Origin: Istiophorus platypterus
Lineage: Eukaryota > Chordata > Actinopteri > Istiophoriformes > Istiophoridae
Length of the DNA stretch: 64,000 bases
Direction of reading: 5' to 3'
Assembly (NCBI GenBank): GCA_016859345.1
Contig: CM029112.1
Coordinates: 14,706,089-14,770,088, forward strand
Below the pieces are notes generated by a model that saw only the letters and a list, made by a program, of their open reading frames with translations, was not told the origin of the DNA and ran no database searches. This document shows positions 10,696-22,290 of this stretch, one piece after another (position 1 is the stretch's first letter; the number at the start of each line of letters is the position of its first letter). The translations under genes and the position numbers were made by a program.

Positions 10696-13600
10696 CTTTA
10701 CGAAATGTCAAGTTTCAGACTCTCCCGGAGTGATGTTGTTATTAATGTAGACATTTTTGTATATTTTGAACCAAAATGTCTCCACATCCAAATACTTCCC
10801 CACAGTCGTTAGTTCAGATTAGAAGATGATTTGGTTTTATTTCTTTATCTAGGGTAATTTTTGAGTTTCTTTTGCACCTTTTTAGAGTCGAAGTTTACAT
10901 GCCCAAGACACTGCATAAGCAGAATAATGGTGATTTGCAGGGAAAAGAAAATACCAGCAAGACCAATTAAAGTCAGTGTCTCATTTTAGTAAACTATGTT
11001 GCTTAGCAAGGTCACACTTTATACCCTCTAGTAAGCGGCAGAAATGTAAAAAAAGAAATGCTCCTAGTTGGGAAGGTGGATCCTAAACCCCTGGAGATTA
11101 ACCTTGAGAGCTTGAACAAACTCCTGTCCTTGTCTACACAGACATTCAGAGCTTGCAGGACACAAGATCACAATCTATCCGTACTGGTGCAGAATTGTAA
11201 AATCTCAGCGAGATAAAAACACAGGGAGATAAAAAACAATACAGCGGCAATACAGAGCATATTCTCACGGGAGGATCCCAACAGGTTTCATGAGGAAGCC
11301 CTGCATGGGTCAATTATGAATTTTCTGATGGAAAGGATAAGCAGTGAGCCTGTCGGTTAAATAATTTTAGATGAGATATATGATATCAAAGAGATTGTGG
11401 TATTTTTCTCACTAGTCTCCCTAAAGAAAACAAAAGAAAACAAAAAACGATAAGTGGCCAACACAAACCATAAATAACACATGTCTGATAGGAGCCAAAA
11501 ATCTGTCTGTCATGGTCTCTTTTCCCCCAACATGTCTTGCCAGAAAAACAGCCTTGTGTCTGAGGGGTTCGGCTTCATTCTCGCCATAAAAATCCTTCAT
11601 CCTCGCCTCACGGGCCCTTTGCAGAGTAAATATGTGTTCACACTGTGGCTGAATTTGTCTTGCTAGAGACAGGGTTATACTTACTGACACGGGTGCAGTG
11701 TGTGGAAAGATCAGAAAGAAGAAAACATGGAAATGTTACATTTTTTTTTTTTTTTTCCGGTTCCCCTCAGTCTGAATGTTCTCAAGATCATCTGCTGCGC
11801 TTTAAAACTTTCAATTGAATTATTGAAGCAGTCTGTAGCAATGAAGGCAATTTTCAAAAATACACACGAGGGGGAGAAGCACCCAGAGGAAAGAGGTGGT
11901 GTAAGGGAGGAGAAAGTAAACCAAACCTTATGTTATTATTAATTTATCTGATTCTTACTGCCCAAAGATTTAAAAGGAACATGGAATAAAACCGTTTCAG
12001 TCGGTTTTTCTGCAGCCCATTTCACTTATTTATTCATCCCTCTCTCTCTCCCTCTCTCTCTCGCCCTCTTTCCCACTTAATGTATTCAAGTCACGTCCTG
12101 ACAGCAAGAAAACACAACTCATGGATCTTTGCATAGTTCAACATGGACCCGAGCAAGCTTTGATCTGTGGGCTTTCCATTTGTGAATAAGGCAGCCAGCC
12201 TTGTGAACGTCCTCGCAGAGTAAGAGAAAGAACCGAACCTGGTCGCTGAAAAGGCCTCACAACTTAATCTCTTTTTTTCAAGGACTGCAATTGTGTGATT
12301 CTTTTTCAGCATTTCAGTGCCTGCGCAGACCAGTTTTACCCTCCTGTAAGCACACACATCCACCCACACACAGAGTCAGATTTAAAAACAGGCCAACTTA
12401 TCACAAACTGTTACTAGTGGCCAACTGATAGTCACAGAAATTTTCAAATGACAAAAAAAATCAGCTGAGGAGGAAAATCGTTTATCGAAATTTGATTTAG
12501 GGCTCATTATAAATCGAGCAGTTTACTGTCAACCTCAAATTCCCACTGCAGCGCCATGTGCTGTGACCACGAGCCATCAATTACCAATCACATTTTCGGA
12601 GATCAGCCATAATGAATTAAAGCTGAATGCAATGAACAGATGAACACCAGACACTGGCCTATATCCACAAGGACGGGTCATCGGTGCAGGCGGTGATACT
12701 GTAGGTGTCAGGTCAGGTGTCTTGCCAACAGTTTTACCCTTGAACTGCTGACCACTGTAGCTTCAGTGCTTCATTTAGCCACTACTGACAATAGATTTGA
12801 AATCATTCTTTTTCTGCATTTTGCACCTTGTTATACAGCATGTTTTTATTACATATTGTAAGTCAATGGAACTTTTTCAAAACAGCTGGAAAAAAATGGG
12901 AAAATGAATAAATTACATATTACTCCTATTTCTTTAGACACTATATAACTTACCTCTTAGCAAAAAAGTGTAATTGAGACCCCTGGTTTAATTTCTTTTG
13001 CATTTAAAGACTTTAATTACATAAACTTCCTTTCGAATGTGCTGTCATATGTGCTTTTATATCACAATATAATTATATATCGATCAATTATCAATATCAG
13101 CGACATTGTAAATTTTCTGCCAAGTTAACTGAAAACCTTTTAAAATAACAGAAACATATGTTTTCTATCCTGTCTTTAGTGCAACACTGTGTGAAGAACT
13201 TTGAATCACAGCTTATGCGAGACATGGAAATGAAAATATTCCAATTGGTAAAACAGAGTCTGCTTCCGGTATTTTGGAAAACTTTTTCTCACTGAAGTAT
13301 CCCAACAGTTTTCAAGAAAGACCTGGGTTAAAATAAAACATTTTACAATGCAAAGGAAAAGAGATATCTGGGTTGGTTTTATAAGTTCTATTCAGATATA
13401 GCGTCACAGAGAGAAATACCATCCCTTGACTGAAATTTCTCTCTCAGTGCCAGAAAAAAAATTGAACCCTAAACATCAAACACAAAGTATAAATAGTATT
13501 TTAGAACATTATGCCACTTGGGTCCTTTAACAAAAATCTCCCTTTCATTCCCTATTTTCCACAAAACATACTGCCATGGCGATATTTTCATTGTAGTTTT

Positions 13601-15272
13601 GCCACAGTTATACCTTAATATCATTAAATAAGTTGATATTGTACATGAAAGATTACTTGCGAAACTGTTGAAATAGCTGGACAGAAATGTGTGTTTTTGT
13701 TTTTTTTCCAGCAGATTAAATCAATTTACTTCATCACATTGACGTGAAAACTGAAAAAACAAAAACAAACAAACAAAAAAAACTCCAACACTGTCTCAAA
13801 GCAGTCCTGCTCATCACAGTGGTATTAATGGTATGGTAGAATCTCTGTGGGCTGCCAAATGAACGCCTTCTCACTGTATATGCGCTGATATCACCCACCA
13901 TTGGCTAACTTGCCCAAATATTGTTGAAACTAGAGATAGCAACATCACTGAAAGCCAAAACATAACTCCTCTTGTTAGAGGAGAATTACTGGTCTAAGTA
14001 TTCATTAAGTAACACTGAACATTTCTATATTTCATTACAGCACATAGATTGGATTGAATCTTGAGACTCCTGTGAGAATAAAGAAATAAACTAAAAGCGT
14101 CCTGCGACACAGTTTCTGATGAGGGTCCTCGCACCTCGTGCAAGCTTCGCCATTATCGTAAAACATACTGAGCACAGGGTATATTAAAACATTTACTCTG
14201 TTGCATGCCTTCAAACGAATGGCTGGTGGATCAATACAATCTCAGTACAGCAAACGCTACCTGTCAGGGTTTTATGAGCGTCATCACTTGACTGATAATT
14301 TGCCAGAGCTGCAGGAATCCCAAGAGGCAGTGGAAAAGATAGAAGACCTCCAAGATAATGTATACAGTGAAGAATATGAATCCAAATCTCAGTCTTCTGA
14401 GGTTGAGGATATTTTGCATTGGCAGTATATCTTCAGTGGTCTGAGTAAAATAAAACAGGAACTTTATTGTGTAACTAAGTTCAAAACAGCATGAAAAATG
14501 ATCTCTATAACCGAGCATCATTAATAATTTCAGATTGCTCTCCGTCATAGGAGAATTGCTGCCATACTGACGTGAATACACAGACAATGGGAACAACAAG
14601 TGACATCTGACTTGGAAATCTGCCATGGTGGCTTGGTTAAGTAGTGGTAATGGATGATTAAAATTCATCTTGTTAGTTGAGACTATAAGGGGATTGTCTG
14701 AAACCAGGACAAAGGCAGCAGAATGAAAGTGCACGGGGTGGATTATGGATGCAGGTGGGAAACGTGCAGAGTGAACACATGGAAACGTGGAGGGAGGGGA
14801 GCAGAAAGAGATTGAACAGATGAGACGGTGGGGCGACAAAAACCAGGGGCAGGTGCAGGAAAGAGACATGTTGTTCTAAAAAAAAAAAACAGAAAAAGCA
14901 AAAGCAACATGTAACACGTAACTTTTAAAACAAGCAAACAAATGAGCCGTAGTGACAATGAGTGATTAGATATGTAATCAATTAAAAAGTGCATTGCAAA
15001 TACTTATTTTGCAGTTGTAAAAGCCTGGACAAAACAGTGTGCATGTTGACAATGCTTTGCCCCGCAGATGCCGGGAGCCAGGACTCTCCAGTTGGTCTGG
15101 GACACCCATATGGTCCAGACTAATAACTGGCTCCTGTGTGGCCTAGTCTACACTGTGTACAGGCCTGAGCCTCCCTGACTGACAGAGGGCCAAAACCTCC
15201 CTGTTGTTCCAGATGGTGGTCCTCAAACTCCTGAGAGACTTATTGATTATTCCAAGTGGCTAACAAATGAGT
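10696..15272. other. Intergenic, no gene recognised
   Basis: About 4.6 kb of AT-rich sequence. It holds a CT-rich tract at 12039-12064, poly(T) at about 11740-11756, and a candidate conserved element near 12570-12660. The 97-codon frame at 14201-14494 has no known motif, and the antisense 201-codon frame (14869-14264) overlaps it; neither has a convincing exon context. Confidence 0.4.
12570..12660. other. Candidate conserved non-coding element
   Basis: Contains closely spaced homeodomain-type words (CATCAATTACCAATCACATT, CATAATGAATTAAAG) in a low-repeat background. Called from motif density alone. Confidence 0.2.
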
Positions 15273-15350
15273 ACACAATAGCAGAGCCAGTCATCATCGC
15301 CAGGCATGAACGTGCGCTGGAGTGTGTCTATGTCAGCTCTGCTATTGTGT
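15273..15350. other. Perfect 15-bp inverted repeat with 48-nt loop
   Basis: ACACAATAGCAGAGC (15273-15287) is exactly complementary to GCTCTGCTATTGTGT (15336-15350). A further CCAG/CTGG pairing inside the loop is possible, giving a hairpin about 78 nt long. Function is unknown. Confidence 0.6.
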
Positions 15351-15424
15351 GTCCCTTTGTGGCTGGTAACCATGACAGCGTCTCTGCTTTTTGAGAACAG
15401 TCTGGCCTAGAGAGTGGATGTGAG

Positions 15425-15505
15425 ACATACACAATCAGCCGCAGCATTAAAACCAGTTACCGGTTTTTATGTTGTGGCTGAATGGTGTGTATATATACAT
15501 ATACA

Positions 15506-15566
<61 letters not shown>

Positions 15567-15604
15567 TGCGTATTGCATATGCACATATACACCATTCAGC
15601 TAGC
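15425..15604. mobile_element. Tc1-type TIR remnant, copy 2, flanking an (AT)n tract
   Basis: CATACACAATCAGCCGCAGC (15426) is mirrored by GTTGTGGCTGAATGGTGTGT (15471-15490). A third TIR piece, ATACACCATTCAGC (about 15587-15600), lies beyond the (AT)n run and is inverted relative to the second. So three terminal repeats surround or adjoin the microsatellite. Confidence 0.65.
15509..15564. repeat. (AT)28 microsatellite
   Basis: Pure AT dinucleotides, sitting between inverted copies of a Tc1-type terminal repeat. Confidence 0.95.
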
Positions 15605-15639
15605 TGATCGATCCTGTTATGGGCATTTTTCATATTTAA

Positions 15640-15865
15640 AAGAATAGTTCTAATTATAAGGAAATAAACCTATTTGCTTTCTACCAGAGTACTAGATTAG
15701 AATACTGATATCATTCTAATGCCTGTATACTAAATATGTAGTGAGTGCCAGCAGCAGGTTAGCGTAGCTTAGCAAAAAGACTGGAACCGGGGGCAACAAT
15801 TAGCCTGCTGTTGTCTAAAGATAACTAAATCTACCTACCAGAACCTCTAAGCAGCAAGAATATGA
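15640..15865 (+). mobile_element. Family A repeat, left arm
   Basis: GGTTAGCGTAGCTTAGCAAA, then GACTGGAACCGGGGGCAACA, TAGCCTG and CTACCTACCAGAACCTCTAA in the family A order. The right arm is not clearly seen. Confidence 0.55.
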
Positions 15866-17553
15866 ATAAGACAATTTCCTAAACGTCAAACTTGAAAGAT
15901 TATTTTGTTCATTGCTTGACAGCGTAAATTGATAGCTACTCTGCTTTTAAAAACTTCTACGAAACCTTGTTAGAAAACCTCCACCCTGAATATTATTTGT
16001 CGTATATGTTGACACGAATCAACAAAAAAATGATATTCTAACTACACTAGATTTATTCTCAAAACATCGTGAAGGGCTTTGCTCTTGTCCTCAACAACTG
16101 CTTATTTGAAAACAAAAATACGAAAACCATAGAAAGAAGTGGCAATCGGCTGGGAGGCAGAGAGTCTGCGTGGGTGATGAGATGGCGGAGCCAAGGTTGA
16201 ACACCGCTCAGGAATTCCCTTTGACTCGAGTGGAAAGCTGGAGGAGGAGACGTAGGCTCACGTAGCTTTGTATTAAAATAAAATCTGCTGTGTGACTGTT
16301 CCCTAACAAAAGGGCCAGAAAGTAGGATGCAGGGAAAGGAGAATTGTCTCAGAGATATTACAGTCTAGAGGTATAGCTTAAATAAAATATTTACATTGAA
16401 TTTATATTACCACATCAACATATTATTAATTCATGCTTTGAGTTTCAACAATTGAGTAAAGCAAGCTCACTCAAACATAATCAAAAGTCTGAATCCAAAC
16501 AATTCTTATTCCCGCACCACGACATATCTCACCCCTCTCCTCCATTTTTTGCCCCTCTTGGCCTCTATATCTTGGCCTCTCTATCTTGGTCTCACGTACT
16601 TTCTCATCTTTCTCTTGACGAGAGCTTTATAATAAGATGGAGCCCACCTGAAGAGGAATCTGTGTCTATCCCGCCTAGACACCCTCTTGACTCTTTTCTA
16701 TCTCTCCCGCAGACCCAGACGTTCAATCTGAGAAGCCAGAGGTCAAGGTCACACGTTGTCAGACTCAGGCTGACCTTCAACGGCTCTGAATGTGATAACC
16801 GATCAAATCATTTGCACAAATTAAGAGCTAACCTCTGGTTGTGATAACAACCAACTAGTGGTTACAAGCAGTAAGTAAAAGCAGATGCAGCATGTCCTCA
16901 ATAGTAATGAGAAGAAGTGTAGTTGATTCAGTGTTTGGCCTGAAGGGGGAGTGCCTTCTGCACATCCTGCTTTAGTCAGGCTTAAAGATGGCACAGCTGT
17001 AAGGAAAACATTAAGGCAGCAAGAGAGGGAGCAGAGCTAGGTGATTAAATTTGTATGCATGCGCTGCTGTACGTTGAGGCGAAGGTACATACAAATATAA
17101 CCTCAAATTTAGTCCTGCTTGTGTTCTCTTAAAGGACCACAGAATAACTTTCCCTTTAAAGGTTCCCCTTTTCCCTTAAATAATCATCAATACAAGCTGA
17201 ACGAATTTAAAACTTTCAAAATATATAAAAAAAAAAAAAGGTACACAGAGCACACTGAACATTCACGCTGAGCTGCTTTTCTTGGTCAGCATTTCTCTGT
17301 CTTACATAACTGTCTGTCCCCCTACATCAGACATTTTGGTGCTGGTTTAATCCACTGGCTTATCTCTGCTGAGTCTTATCCAGTGCTGTGTGCGTGTGTG
17401 TGTGTGTGTGTGTTTGTGACATTCATTTAGATGTATATTTGTAAACCCCCCACAGCTGCTAATAGATTCTCTGTTTTTAAAGACCTTGCAGCAATGTCAC
17501 ACATGTAAGTGAGCATGCAAACATGCTCTGATGGGCTGAAAAACTTAAACATA
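15866..17553. other. Intergenic, no gene recognised
   Basis: Includes a (GT)n tract at 17391-17417. The 130-codon frame at 16452-16844 is Ser/Pro-rich without a recognisable domain and is not supported as a gene. Confidence 0.4.
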
Positions 17554-17558
17554 CAGTG

Positions 17559-17595
<37 letters not shown>

Positions 17596-17620
17596 ACACC
17601 CACGCACACACACACACACA
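17559..17620. repeat. (CA)n microsatellite
   Basis: CA dinucleotides with CGCA and CCCA interruptions; the looser CA-rich sequence runs on to about 17661. Confidence 0.92.
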
Positions 17621-17661
17621 CCCACAAACACAAACATATAAACCCACACATACACACACAT

Positions 17662-19617
17662 GCTTAATCAAGCGGGTGATGTTTGTGCCCACATCCGAGG
17701 GTTAATATCATCAGCTCATGGGAGTAGGTAGACGAAAGGGCAGCAATAAACAGCAAACGATATATAGACAGATCACTGTAATTCCTCAGAGTTCGACAAA
17801 AACTTTCAGGGAGAGAGGAAATTTTAATAGCAAAGGTGCAAACTTTATGTCACTATTGTTTGTAATCATTGAAAATTTTGAAATCAATTCCATTTCTTCT
17901 TTTAATCTACTGGTGCAATAGAACCACAAAGGAAGAAAAACCTTTTAAGATATTCATTAGAAGTACAAGAAGCAACACTTTTCGTTTTTGTCAAACCGTA
18001 TTTCATTAATATTGTAGAAGTGAACATCAAAAAGTCATCAACGGAGTTGATAACCTACTTTCAAATTAGCACCAGTCAAATGTTGTGTAACTCAGATTAA
18101 TCAACAATTAGCTTTGCACTGAAGATCATGTAAACTACAGCCAATCACGCTAAGTGAGGACTGATGATGATCAGAGGATGTTCAGAGCGGTCACCGAAAA
18201 CATCAAGACTCAACCTTTGGGGACTAAGAACATCCACAACTAAATGGAAAGGTGATGATTAGTTTTCTGTGCACTTCTTCATGCACCAAGTGTTATTCAA
18301 GGGTAAATCTTAAGCTGATACTGGTGCTAGGGTAAGGCTCAAAGGATGAATTTTAATAACTTGCTCAGGACCAAAGACAGATGGTGGGACTGACCCACAA
18401 ATCGACAAACAAACATAATCCTTAGGCTCTTGCCCTCCATTGCTTGGAGGGCAAGAGCAACAAATACAATTTTTATTAACACTGATTGCCAGTATAGCTC
18501 TTGTATAGTTTTATTGCTTAATAACCAGTTTCCATAACCAAGACAATCAGCAGTCTCACAGTTTTTAAAGTAAAGTCAAAAGTTCAGAAGGAGTTTTTTT
18601 AAGTATTCTCCACTTCGATAATCTTTAAATTCAAACTTCTAAACTCCTGAGAAATGAAAAAGGTTAAATATTATTCAATACTTTCCATCGCAGTCAAAAC
18701 TAGTCTGTATTGTGTATCTGTTGGTGCTTCTACTTGCTCTGTAAATTAGTGATATTTTCCCAACTCACACAACTTTGTCATTTAAAACCGTTATCTGACT
18801 TGAAATGTACTCCTGATGTCCTTCAACTTTAAGCTGCCATGGGTCATGTTTTCCTCTCTGTCTCAGTCTGAGTGGGCTCTTACCCTCTTATCCCGCCAAG
18901 AGAACGTAAGCCCCTCAATCCTCTCATCTCTCCCTAATGATGACATCCTCAGAGACTCAGACCATCACAGGCTCTGGAGAGGAAGATAAGGAAAGACGGT
19001 GGACAAATTACAGCAATCTAATTTGGTTCGCCTAGGCTCTTTTTAAATGTGTATGTGTGTTTTTGTGTACGGCAAATGAATCATTCCCATTCCCCACCAT
19101 GCCTGACTGCACCAGCCTCCAAACAATCCCTAGGAGCCCCAGAAAAACCTGCACTCAGTGTGTGATTAGGTTACTTGAGAGGATGCCCTGCTCCTGGAGC
19201 ATGATCACTCTGTAAGTGATTGGTTACAATAGCATTTGGTGGTGCTGACTGTACGGAGCAGAGCAGCGTGGGCAGTACATGCAAAGCCCAAACTGGATCC
19301 ATGTGGCTGGTGCACGTTCGTGCATCGGCTGTAGTGAGGACAAACAGCAGCTCAATGTATCCACTGTGTCGTAAGCAGTATCAGTATTCTGCGCTGTCTC
19401 GTTTGTCATACGGTCTATTTTTTTTTTGCCTTTGGTCCCGAGTCCATCTAGCCTTCACATTGACGCGTTACAAAAATCCGGGAGCTTAACAAAAGTCACT
19501 GGGAATGATAAGCTCCTCATTCACTGGGCAGTTTTCTGGGACCAGTCGTGCATTATCGGCACAACCTGGACTTCAGGGGGGAAATCGATTGCTCTGGTGA
19601 CCGACAGCACATTCCAC
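17662..19617. other. Intergenic, no gene recognised
   Basis: AT-rich, with the 33-nt perfect hairpin at 18426-18458. Open frames near 19220-19677 lack recognisable motifs. Confidence 0.4.
18426..18458. other. Perfect 13-bp stem, 7-nt loop hairpin
   Basis: GCTCTTGCCCTCC (18426-18438) and GGAGGGCAAGAGC (18446-18458) pair exactly around the loop ATTGCTT. The stem is GC-rich in AT-rich surroundings. No T run follows that would suggest a pol III terminator. Confidence 0.7.
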
Positions 19618-20030
19618 TACTCTTTAAAAATATCGATCCACATTTTGGGAAACGAGCTAATTCGCTTTCCTCGCTGAGAGGCAGAGGAGGCTGATGCCCT
19701 TCGTCGCTACGCCCGATATGTAACTGGAGCAATAACCCGATTAGCTTAGTGCGGCGTAACAACTGGAACCAGGGGGAAACAGCTAGCCTCTTTTCAACGG
19801 TAACAAAAAAATCTTAACAAAAACCTAAACGTAAAACACTTTAATTTGCCATTTTTGCTAACGCTTGGCCAGTTTCTGTTCCCTTCCGAGTTGCTTTTGG
19901 CCATGAAAATGTTGGTTTGGGAGCTTTAGAGGTGTTGTTCGGCAGACTGTGTTACCTACGTCAAGCTAATTGGCTAGCGACAGTAGCTTAGTTTTTACCG
20001 TACAGACGTGACTAGTAGAAAGTTATCAAG
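19618..20030. mobile_element. Family A foldback repeat, both arms
   Basis: The left arm (19618-19815) has CACATTTTGGGAAACGAGCT, AATTCGCTTTCCTCGCTGAG, GATTAGCTTAG and CAGGGGGAAACAGCTAGCCT. The right arm (about 19945-20030) has AGTAGCTTAG and TTTTTACCGTACAGACGTGA in reverse sense. At about 410 bp it is the most complete copy here. Confidence 0.6.
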
Positions 20031-20555
20031 TGTTTTTCTCAAAATTTCAAACTCTTCCTGTCTTGGATGGTTTATTTTTTTAAATTTGTGAAAATTTACA
20101 AATTCCTACCACATTTTCCCGTAGCTGTCCCGCTTTGAGTTTTTGCCCCAGAGCTCATTTGAAAGTGGGTCTTTGCAGGATGTGTCGGTGCCCTTGCTTT
20201 GTTAATGACAGCATCCTTACCGGCCAAGGTAAACCACACCAGTCGGGTAAACACGCTGGAGATTCTTTCAGCACCGCCAAACAGGGTAGGAACCTAAGCT
20301 CTTGATCAGCAGTAAAGTTGCACTGAGCCTGGTGAGGATGTGGCGCATACAGCTCCTGTTTCTGGATTTGCACATCTCCGCTAGGATTAGGAATCGGTCC
20401 ACAGGGACCTTCTCTCCTGCGGCGTCAGTACGCCGTCTCCTTTCCATGCTTCTCTTCTATGTCTCACTAAAAAAACAAACATATGTAGTTTGGTCAACTG
20501 TTTACAAAGGAAGTGGGGAAGAGAAATCAAGGCACAGAGAGACAATAAAAATGAA
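20031..20555. other. Intergenic, no gene recognised
   Basis: No supported exon. A REST-like half site at about 20268 is discussed among rejected items. Confidence 0.4.
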
Positions 20556-20660
20556 TGAAAAAACTGTACTCAAGTAAATGTAGCCTTACTTAAAAGAAAT
20601 TTTACCCAATTAGAAGTAAAAGTACAACTGATAAACAGAAAGAAGTGCAATGTCAGTCAG
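20556..20660. repeat. Degenerate fish repeat with ACTCAAGTAAA/AGAAGTAAAAGTA words
   Basis: GTACTCAAGTAAATGTAGCC, then TTAGAAGTAAAAGTACAAC, fit a repeat made of such words that is common in fish genomes. Boundaries are uncertain. Confidence 0.4.
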
Positions 20661-22132
20661 TTAAATGTATTGAGAGCAGACATTTTTGTGTTACATTTTT
20701 AGAAGAGGGGAAGGTTAAAAATGTTACAAGCTGATATTAATAATACGAAAAGAAATATTAAATCAAAGAACATCTTTAGGCAACTAGGTATATTTGCAAC
20801 TAATAAACTCAGTCGGGCACTTTGCAGCTGTGCAAACAACTGCTAATTACAAATAAAACTCAGTTGGCAGTTTATTACATACACCTAGCTAAAACTAATG
20901 CAGTCTAATACAACAGTCCTGCAATAAATACTCTTCTCATGAAGGTTATATTGTTCAGTTTTTATTAAAGTTGTTTTAGGGGGGAGAATTGGTGTTTAAA
21001 AACAAAAAATAAAAAAATTCTCCTGGGTGAAGAAGGTCCAGCCCAGATCATTTGTTCAAGGGCACGCAGCTGTGGAAAGAGATGCCATCTTTGGAGCGTG
21101 AGAGGTGAAGTGTTACAGATGCTTCCCGGTAAACCTGACACACTCTCATGGGGATGTCCTGGTGCTATCAGTTGTGCCATGATCACAGAGGGCACTATGG
21201 ATCTGGTCAGAGTCTGCTGGGGACGTTGTAGCCAGATTATACTTTAGCTAAATGCCAGATTTGGTGACCAAAAGCAAACTTGGAAAGAAGAGTGAGAAAG
21301 AACAGATGTGCTAGAAGCAGTCTTTGCTGGGTCAAAAAGCCACCAGTATAGCCAAGAACAATAAAAATGTAGAATGGTGAAGTCAGACCACTGGTCAGAA
21401 GGAGGTGTAGGTGGTCACACTTCACCCATGCTGTAATCATATGAGACTACCTACAGGTTTCTGAATACCAACCTACGAGTGTTTAAAGTCTGAATGGTTA
21501 CACTTGAAGGCAAGATGAAAAGCTGGTCATTATAGAGAGGATAAGCACAAGATATCATTTAAAAGAACAGGATAATGGTGCCCATTTTCAATCAGCCTCC
21601 TCGCGAAGACATTCAGTGTTGCACCTGGTTGTTCACATTGAGAATAGAGGCTGTGACAGTTTTAGCCAAGTTTGACCACCTTGGAGATGTGCCTAAGGAC
21701 ATAGATAGGAAAAGGTTCCTCACAGTTACAAGGCTGCCATCTTGTTCAACTTGACCCTGAGAGGCAGATCATGAGAGGACAGACACATTTGCTATTGTGT
21801 TGCTCCCGCTCAGGAAACAAGGTAATAAAGACTGGCGGTGGAGCAGGGGAGCGTCTTGTGGGCGTACCCTACCCCAAAGGAGCTGGTGGGCAGCTGGAGG
21901 GCAGATGCAGAATGGCGGGTCTGGATTAAAAGGAGAGGTTAGTATGCACAACACAGAAATTAATCAGAGCAAAAGAGCTAAGAGAGGAGAACAGAGCAGC
22001 TGTCTCCATGACAGCAGTGGTTTTATTAACAGGGGTCTCTGCTCAGTGCTTGTAAATTGACTTTAATTGGTGGCAGGAGTGTTTCCAGAACTGTGTTTTT
22101 AAAAGAAAAAATAAAAGATTTGTATATGATGG
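20661..22132. other. Intergenic, no gene recognised
   Basis: Moderate GC content at 21030-21560 and 21780-21930, without recognisable coding motifs. It may contain old repeats that I cannot name. Confidence 0.35.
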
Positions 22133-22290
22133 GTAACATGTTGGCTCTGAGGGGAGAACTGATGCCTTACTGCAAAAAGTTTTTGGGTTTAAGTATGGTT
22201 CAGTCCATGGGATGATTGCATGTTGCCTTTTCGTTCATGGTTTCCTTCAACAATTCGAAGACATTCTCGGATAAATTCATGTCCCCCCGC
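22133..22290 (+). repeat. Old, degenerate SINE-like repeat
   Basis: The order TTGGCTCTGAGGGG, TGCCTTACTGCAAAAAG, TTTGGGTTTAAGTATGG, GATTGCATGTTGCC, CATGGTTTCCTTC, CAATTCGAAGACATTC follows a widespread fish repeat whose consensus includes an interval for gcctcacagcaagaagg. The copy is strongly diverged. Confidence 0.35.

Noticed and set aside
14201..14494. 97-codon acidic frame
   Set aside because: No recognisable motif, overlaps a longer antisense frame, and no promoter or splice signals support it.
16452..16844. 130-codon Ser/Pro-rich frame
   Set aside because: No recognised domain; composition fits chance open sequence.
17559..17661. Cys/Val-rich frames across CA repeats
   Set aside because: Translation of a dinucleotide microsatellite.
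20268..20286. REST/RE1-like sequence TTCAGCACCGCCAAACAG
   Set aside because: The left half matches, but the right half and the spacing do not; it is 34 kb from nptx1.
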